A stretch of DNA of 19,581 nucleotides from Nitrosomonadaceae bacterium (lineage in GTDB: Bacteria > Pseudomonadota > Gammaproteobacteria > Burkholderiales > Nitrosomonadaceae). Numbering within the stretch: the first letter of the stretch is position 1; each line of letters begins with the position of its first letter. Under the pieces are notes generated by a model. That model was not told where the DNA came from, did no database searches, and saw nothing but the letters and a program-made list of their open reading frames with translations. The position numbers and the translations under genes were made by a program. The stretch lies in the NCBI GenBank assembly GCA_919902625.1, contig CAKKRO010000080.1, forward strand, positions 1 to 19,581, read 5' to 3'. Shown in pieces: positions 15,587 to 19,581 of this stretch.

Positions 15587-17035
15587 ATGTTTAATGCCAG
15601 TCTTAAACAGCTTTCCCTTCAGCTCGCCGAAAAAAAGATTTCCAGCACTGAACTGACCACAGAATTTCTCAACCGCATTAAGAAGCTTAATGCTGAATAT
15701 AATGCTTTCATTACAGTCAACGAAGAAATAAGCCTTGCGCAAGCACGCGCAGCAGACAAAATGATCGCAGCGGGACAAGCTAATCCATTGACGGGCATTC
15801 CGATTGCCCAGAAAGATATTTTCTGCGCCAAGGGCTGGTTGACCACTTGCGGTTCAAAAATGCTGTCGAATTTTGTTTCGCCATACGATGCCGGTGTCAT
15901 TGAGCGTTTTAATCAAGTGGGCGCAGTCAATATTGGCAAGACCAATATGGATGAATTTGCCATGGGATCGAGTAATGAAACGTCGTTTTATGGTGTTGTA
16001 AAAAACCCGTGGGATGTTTCAGCGGTACCCGGCGGCAGCTCAGGCGGCGCAGCTTGCGCGGTTGCGGCCAGACTGGCGCCTGCGGCAACCGGCACCGATA
16101 CCGGCGGCTCTATCCGCCAGCCGGCTGCACTGTGCGGCATTTCTGGAATTAAACCGACTTATGGACTGGTTTCCCGCTATGGCATGATCGCCTTCGCCTC
16201 CAGTCTTGATCAGGGCGGGCCCATGGCCAAGTCGGCAGAAGATCTGGCACTGATGCTGAATGTCATGGTTGGATTTGATCCGCGTGACTCAACCAGCTTG
16301 CAACGGGATGCCGAAGATTATGCACGGGATCTGCAAAAACCCTTAGCGGGTCTGCGTATCGGCCTGCCCAAGGAATATTTTGCCGAAGGTATGAGCCAGG
16401 ATGTCGCGAGTGCGATAGAAAAAGCACTGGAGGAATACCGCAAGCTGGGGGCGCAAACAGTCGAGGTTTCGTTGCCCAATGCACCGCTGGCGATCCCGGT
16501 TTATTATGTTCTGGCGCCTGCTGAAGCTTCCAGCAACTTATCCCGTTTTGATGGCGTGCGCTACGGTCATCGCGCCCAATCGTATAGCGATCTGCGCGAT
16601 ATGTACCGGAAAACACGCGCGGAAGGTTTTGGTGCGGAAGTGAAACGGCGTATTTTGATTGGAACGTATGTTTTATCGCATGGCTATTACGATGCCTATT
16701 ATATTAAGGCACAGAAGCTACGTCGCCTGATCGCGCAGGATTTTACTGAGGCCTATAAGCAATGTGACATTATCATGGGACCGACAACACCTACTGTCGC
16801 TTTTAATCTGGGAGAGAAAAGCGGTGATCCTATCCAGATGTATTTGTCGGACATCTATACCAGCGCGGCCAATCTGACCGGATTGCCGGCGATGTCGATT
16901 CCAGTTGGCTTGGGTGATAAAAACCGTCCGGTCGGTTTGCACATCATGGGCAATTATTTTAGGGAAGCGCAAATGCTGAATGTGGCGCATCAATATCAAC
17001 AGGTCACGGACTGGCATCTAAAGTCGCCCGTTTAA
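15587..17035 (+). CDS. gatA: Asp/Glu-tRNA amidotransferase subunit A
   Basis: A 482-residue amidase-signature enzyme. It hydrolyses glutamine to release ammonia, which is channelled to GatB. The Ser-cisSer-Lys triad is intact: K76 (IPIAQKDIF), S151 (VPGGSSGGAACAV) and S175 (TDTGGSIRQPA), each three positions before the residue numbers I recall for S. aureus GatA (K79, S154, S178). The signature Gly/Ser-rich region spans ~146-177. The start MFNASLKQLSLQLAEKKISS is typical for the family; the upstream ribosome-binding site is weak. It lies between gatC and gatB on the same strand, 47 bp before gatB. With them it converts Glu-tRNA(Gln) and/or Asp-tRNA(Asn) in the cytoplasm. No damage is visible. 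Confidence 0.98.
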   Translation: MFNASLKQLSLQLAEKKISSTELTTEFLNRIKKLNAEYNAFITVNEEISLAQARAADKMIAAGQANPLTGIPIAQKDIFCAKGWLTTCGSKMLSNFVSPYDAGVIERFNQVGAVNIGKTNMDEFAMGSSNETSFYGVVKNPWDVSAVPGGSSGGAACAVAARLAPAATGTDTGGSIRQPAALCGISGIKPTYGLVSRYGMIAFASSLDQGGPMAKSAEDLALMLNVMVGFDPRDSTSLQRDAEDYARDLQKPLAGLRIGLPKEYFAEGMSQDVASAIEKALEEYRKLGAQTVEVSLPNAPLAIPVYYVLAPAEASSNLSRFDGVRYGHRAQSYSDLRDMYRKTRAEGFGAEVKRRILIGTYVLSHGYYDAYYIKAQKLRRLIAQDFTEAYKQCDIIMGPTTPTVAFNLGEKSGDPIQMYLSDIYTSAANLTGLPAMSIPVGLGDKNRPVGLHIMGNYFREAQMLNVAHQYQQVTDWHLKSPV

Positions 17036-17082
17036 ACCAATCGTTCATTTCTGAAAATATCAATTTAGCCGGAAAACACATC

Positions 17083-18522
17083 ATGCAGTGGGAAATTGTC
17101 ATCGGTCTAGAAGTACATGCTCAACTTTCAACACGATCAAAAATCTTCTCGGGCGCTTCCACCGCTTATGGCGCACCGCCGAATACCCAGGCATGCGTGA
17201 TCGATCTGGCGCTGCCGGGGGTTTTGCCGGTACTCAATAAAGGCGCGGTTGAACGGGCGATCAAATTGGGTTTGTCGGTTGGCGCGAAAATCAACTCGCC
17301 CTCCATTTTCGCTCGTAAGAATTATTTTTATCCTGACCTGCCCAAAGGCTATCAAATCAGTCAACTCGAATTGCCGGTGGTGCAGGGCGGCAGCATTCAG
17401 ATTCAGGTGGATGGCGTGGAAAAGAACATCCGTCTGACACGCGCCCATCTGGAAGAGGACGCCGGCAAGTCGCTGCATGAAGATTTTCATGGCATGAGCG
17501 GCATTGATCTGAACCGGGCAGGCACGCCGCTACTGGAGATCGTCTCGGAACCGGATATGCGCAGCAGCGCGGAGGCCGTAGCCTATGCGAAAACGTTGCA
17601 CTCACTGGTGCGCTGGATCGGTATTTGCGATGGCAATATGCAGGAAGGCTCGTTCCGCTGCGATGCGAATGTATCGGTGCGTCCGCGCGGATCAGAGCAA
17701 CTCGGCACACGCTGTGAAATCAAGAATCTGAATTCGTTCCGTTTCCTGGAAAAGGCCATCGATTATGAGGCCAGGAGACAAATTGAAATTCTCGAGGACG
17801 GCGGAACGATCCGCCAGGAAACCCGCCTGTATGATGCCAACAAAGATGAAACACGCACCATGCGCAGCAAGGAAGATGCCAATGATTACCGCTATTTCCC
17901 CGACCCGGATTTGTTGCCGCTGGAAATCCCGCAGTCCTGGATTGACCAGTTAAAAGAAACGTTGCCCGAATTACCCGCAGCCCGGCGTAACCGTTACGTC
18001 ACAGCATTTGGCTTATCGGCTTATGACGCCGGGGTCTTGACCAGCACCCGTGAATTGGCCGACTACTTTGAAAACACAGTCAAGCAATTGTCCGCACAAG
18101 CCAAGCTATGCGCCAACTGGATCATGGGCGAGATCAGCGGGCAACTGAATAAAGAAGGCATGGAAATTACCGCCTGCCCTATCAGCCCGACCCAACTGGC
18201 CGTGCTGTTGTCGCGCATTAGTGACGGCACCATTTCCGGCAAAGCCGCCAAAACGGTTTTCGAGAGCATGTGGCGTGGCGAACTGGAGCAAAATGTCGAT
18301 GCCATCATTGCAGCCAAAGGCCTGAAACAAATCTCTGATGACAGCGCTATTGAAAAACTGGTGGATGAAGTGCTGGCCGCCAATGCGCAACAAGTTGCCG
18401 ATTATCGCAATGGTAAGGAAAAAGCCTTCAATTCACTGATCGGCCAGATCATGAAGGCCACTCAGGGCAAAGCCAATCCGGCGCAGGTGAACGCCATTCT
18501 GAAGAAAAAACTGGCAGGGTAA
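17083..18522 (+). CDS. gatB: Asp/Glu-tRNA amidotransferase subunit B
   Basis: A 479-residue subunit that binds the mischarged tRNA, activates it with ATP and transfers ammonia from GatA. The N-terminal cradle domain has the family hallmarks EIVIGLEVHAQL (with E10 and H12), KNYFYPDLPKGYQISQ (79-94), RAHLEEDAGK (with E125) and NRAGTPLLEIVSEPD; H12, E125 and E152 match the expected metal/kinase site. YRYFPDPDLLPLEI follows in the mid-region. The C-terminal helical YqeY-like tail (~330-479), which contacts tRNA, ends with GQIMKATQGKANPAQVNAIL. The ATG at 17083 has GGAAAA eight bases upstream. The gene is complete; restriction-system debris begins within about 15 bases of its stop codon and no terminator is visible. 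Confidence 0.98.
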   Translation: MQWEIVIGLEVHAQLSTRSKIFSGASTAYGAPPNTQACVIDLALPGVLPVLNKGAVERAIKLGLSVGAKINSPSIFARKNYFYPDLPKGYQISQLELPVVQGGSIQIQVDGVEKNIRLTRAHLEEDAGKSLHEDFHGMSGIDLNRAGTPLLEIVSEPDMRSSAEAVAYAKTLHSLVRWIGICDGNMQEGSFRCDANVSVRPRGSEQLGTRCEIKNLNSFRFLEKAIDYEARRQIEILEDGGTIRQETRLYDANKDETRTMRSKEDANDYRYFPDPDLLPLEIPQSWIDQLKETLPELPAARRNRYVTAFGLSAYDAGVLTSTRELADYFENTVKQLSAQAKLCANWIMGEISGQLNKEGMEITACPISPTQLAVLLSRISDGTISGKAAKTVFESMWRGELEQNVDAIIAAKGLKQISDDSAIEKLVDEVLAANAQQVADYRNGKEKAFNSLIGQIMKATQGKANPAQVNAILKKKLAG

Positions 18523-18535
18523 GGTCGTACCTGTC

Positions 18536-18790
18536 AGTAATATATGGCAAGAGTCGAAGCTTGGTAAAACTGGAAAGGTTGTTACAGGAAAGACTCCTTC
18601 AAAAGATAATCCTGAAGATTGGGGGAATGATGTTCTTTTTATAACCCCACCTGATTATAAAAACTATGGAAAGAAAGCTTATTCAAGTATCAGAAAGCTT
18701 TCAAGAATTGGGGCCGAGCGACAAAAGATAAGATTACTCCCTATAAGTGCAGTATTGGTAACTTATATTGGTTCTGATCGAATACAATGA
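18536..18790 (+). pseudogene. hsdS: N-terminal fragment of type I restriction specificity subunit HsdS
   Basis: The plus-strand frame from 18536 reads SNIWQESKLGKTGKVVTGKT and later NPEDWGNDVLFITPPDYK, AYSSIRKLSRIGAERQKI and SAVLVTYIGSD. This is the start of the first target-recognition domain of an HsdS protein, which normally has about 400 residues. Only about 84 remain. The codon before SNIW is GTC, and no ATG, GTG or TTG occurs in frame upstream before gatB, so the original start seems lost at the junction beside gatB. Reading ends RIQ-stop exactly where the RAYT ATG begins (ATGA, 18787-18790). The stretch is visibly more AT-rich than gatB, as expected for acquired restriction genes. With one half-domain it cannot specify a DNA target. 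It is a remnant of an hsdM-hsdS-hsdR locus; hsdM is absent. Confidence 0.75.
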
Positions 18791-19077
18791 CCTTCAATCC
18801 AACCATCCATCGCCGCAAATCGATTCGTTTGAAAGGGTATGATTATTCACAGGCCGGTTTGTATTTTATTACCGTTTGTACGCATAATCGGGTGCCATTG
18901 TTTGGGGAAATTGTTGATGGTCAGATGCAATTCAATGAATCGGGGATCGTCGCGGATGAAGAATGGCGCAAAACAGAACATATCCGTTCCAATATCGTAT
19001 TGCACGAATTTGTCATCATGCCCAATCACGTCCACGGTATCATCGAACTCATAGGGGCGCATTGCATGCGCCCTCTA
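18787..19077 (+). mobile_element. Remnant of a RAYT (REP-associated Y1 transposase) gene with its REP
   Basis: The 5' third of a RAYT gene including the HUH metal-binding motif, ending in a REP hairpin (19052-19077). RAYTs are HUH/Y1 nucleases thought to mobilise REP sequences. This copy lacks the catalytic Tyr region and should be inactive. Its ATG overlaps the hsdS stop, which marks the left boundary of the piece near 18780; the right boundary is at about 19078. Confidence 0.7.
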
Positions 19078-19581
19078 CGACCGGGATTAAAAACATTGAT
19101 CAACGGTATGCTGAACAAAAAAGCCTTGCTCAATCTGGTGCGGTATTTTGTGGTGTTTGAGCAATCCAGGAAAGAAGATCCGCATACTGGCGTGATCAGC
19201 ATCCATACGGTCAAAAAGATTGCCGCCTATCATCAGTATGATGCGGTGAACGCAGCAGTGGCTTCCACCTTGCGTGCAGCTGACATTGGCCTGAGTTCCA
19301 AAGTTATGCAAAATCCGGCCAGCTACGGATTGCCGGATGTCACGCAGCAACCCCAAGGGGATAAAAAAGCCGGTGTGGTATGGCACACGCAGGGCTGCGG
19401 CAAGTCTCTGTCGATGGTGTTTTATACCGGCAAGATCGTGCTGGCGTTGAATAACCCGACGATCGTGGTGATCACCGACCGCAACGACTTGGATGATCAA
19501 TTGTTCGATACCTTTGCCGCCTGCAAGCAATTACTGGCGACTGAAATGGTATTGAAGCAGGCTGAAATGATTGCCAGTGAA
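18787..19581 (+). CDS. Chimeric open frame: truncated RAYT transposase fused in frame to HsdR fragment (runs off window)
   Basis: One uninterrupted frame of 265 codons from ATG 18787 to the window edge. Residues 1-~97 are a REP-associated tyrosine transposase N-terminus (HRRKSIRLKGYDYSQAG, LYFITVCTHNR, then the HUH motif in IMPNHVHGIIE, H81 and H83). The catalytic-Tyr half is missing. From ~99 the sequence is type I restriction subunit R: GLKTLINGMLNKKALLNLVR, the Walker A HTQGCGKS (200-207) and VITDRNDLDDQLF (228-240). The HsdR N-terminal nuclease domain, which should precede this point, is absent. The last 15 residues, ATEMVLKQAEMIASE, resemble the usual HsdR C-terminus and not the motor core that should follow, so an internal deletion is likely. 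A REP hairpin lies at the fusion point. Such a protein could bind ATP at best. It is most likely decay, though the frame is open. The 3' end is not visible. Confidence 0.8.
   Translation, partial: MTFNPTIHRRKSIRLKGYDYSQAGLYFITVCTHNRVPLFGEIVDGQMQFNESGIVADEEWRKTEHIRSNIVLHEFVIMPNHVHGIIELIGAHCMRPLRPGLKTLINGMLNKKALLNLVRYFVVFEQSRKEDPHTGVISIHTVKKIAAYHQYDAVNAAVASTLRAADIGLSSKVMQNPASYGLPDVTQQPQGDKKAGVVWHTQGCGKSLSMVFYTGKIVLALNNPTIVVITDRNDLDDQLFDTFAACKQLLATEMVLKQAEMIASE
19052..19077. repeat. REP-type palindrome at the RAYT-HsdR junction
   Basis: GGGCGCAT (19055-19062), loop TGC, and ATGCGCCC (19066-19073) form a perfect 8-bp stem. It is extended by TAG (19052-19054) pairing with CTA (19075-19077) around one bulged T, giving an 11-bp stem. 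The GTAG-like foot, G/C-rich stem and bulge are the usual form of a REP. It is translated as GAHCMRPL in the chimeric frame. A REP in the spacer after the HUH motif is common in RAYT genes, and here it is the exact place where HsdR sequence begins. Confidence 0.75.

Noticed and set aside
18839..19054. 71-codon plus-strand frame within the transposase region
   Set aside because: An out-of-frame shadow of the RAYT reading frame, which starts at 18787 and carries the HUH motif.
19087..19530. 147-codon minus-strand frame at the right edge
   Set aside because: It lies opposite the open plus-strand HsdR frame, which has clear conserved motifs; the antisense frame shows none.
1..19581. CRISPR array, tRNA or rRNA genes, prophage or complete insertion sequence
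   Set aside because: No regularly spaced repeats, cloverleaf-like or rRNA sequences, and no full transposase with paired ends were seen in the window.

Overview
The window reads as chromosomal DNA of a betaproteobacterium, probably Nitrosomonadales (Nitrosomonas-like). This rests on the mreB-mreC-mreD-mrdA-rodA-rlpA order, the divergently placed gatCAB genes, moderate GC and the general look of the proteins. It is inference; no search was run. Most of the window is housekeeping DNA; the unusual material is in the last kilobase.

Layout. Positions 1-285 hold the C-terminal part of a DUF2007-type protein with a zinc ribbon, followed by tex (361-2586), both on the plus strand. A 113-bp nested inverted repeat (2631-2743) separates tex from a convergent gene for a three-domain HDOD-REC-GGDEF signalling protein (2746-4665, minus). 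Next, on the minus strand, comes a two-gene unit of a TraB/PrgY-like membrane protein and an ABC exporter (7975 down to 4880). A 457-bp gap (7976-8432) has no convincing protein gene. It carries a strong plus-strand terminator that no plus-strand gene explains, so a small RNA is possible.

From 15046 down to 8433 on the minus strand lies the rod-shape operon: mreB, mreC, mreD, mrdA (PBP2), rodA and rlpA. Its junctions are tight and several are overlapping (ATGA at mreD/mrdA and at rodA/rlpA). MreBCD form the cytoskeletal and membrane scaffold, RodA polymerises glycan strands, PBP2 cross-links them, and RlpA is a lipoprotein lytic transglycosylase. Divergently, gatC, gatA and gatB (15191-18522) encode the tRNA-dependent amidotransferase that makes Gln-tRNA(Gln) and/or Asn-tRNA(Asn).

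Immediately after gatB the DNA turns into wreckage of a type I restriction-modification locus. It begins with an N-terminal hsdS fragment without a start codon. The hsdS stop overlaps the ATG of a truncated REP-associated tyrosine transposase (RAYT). That transposase is joined in frame, at a REP-type hairpin, to a piece of HsdR that runs off the right edge. The HsdR piece lacks the N-terminal nuclease domain and also seems to carry an internal deletion. This RAYT-REP-HsdR chimera, still an open frame of 265 codons, is the most notable object here. I did not find evidence for a complete new defence or mobile system.
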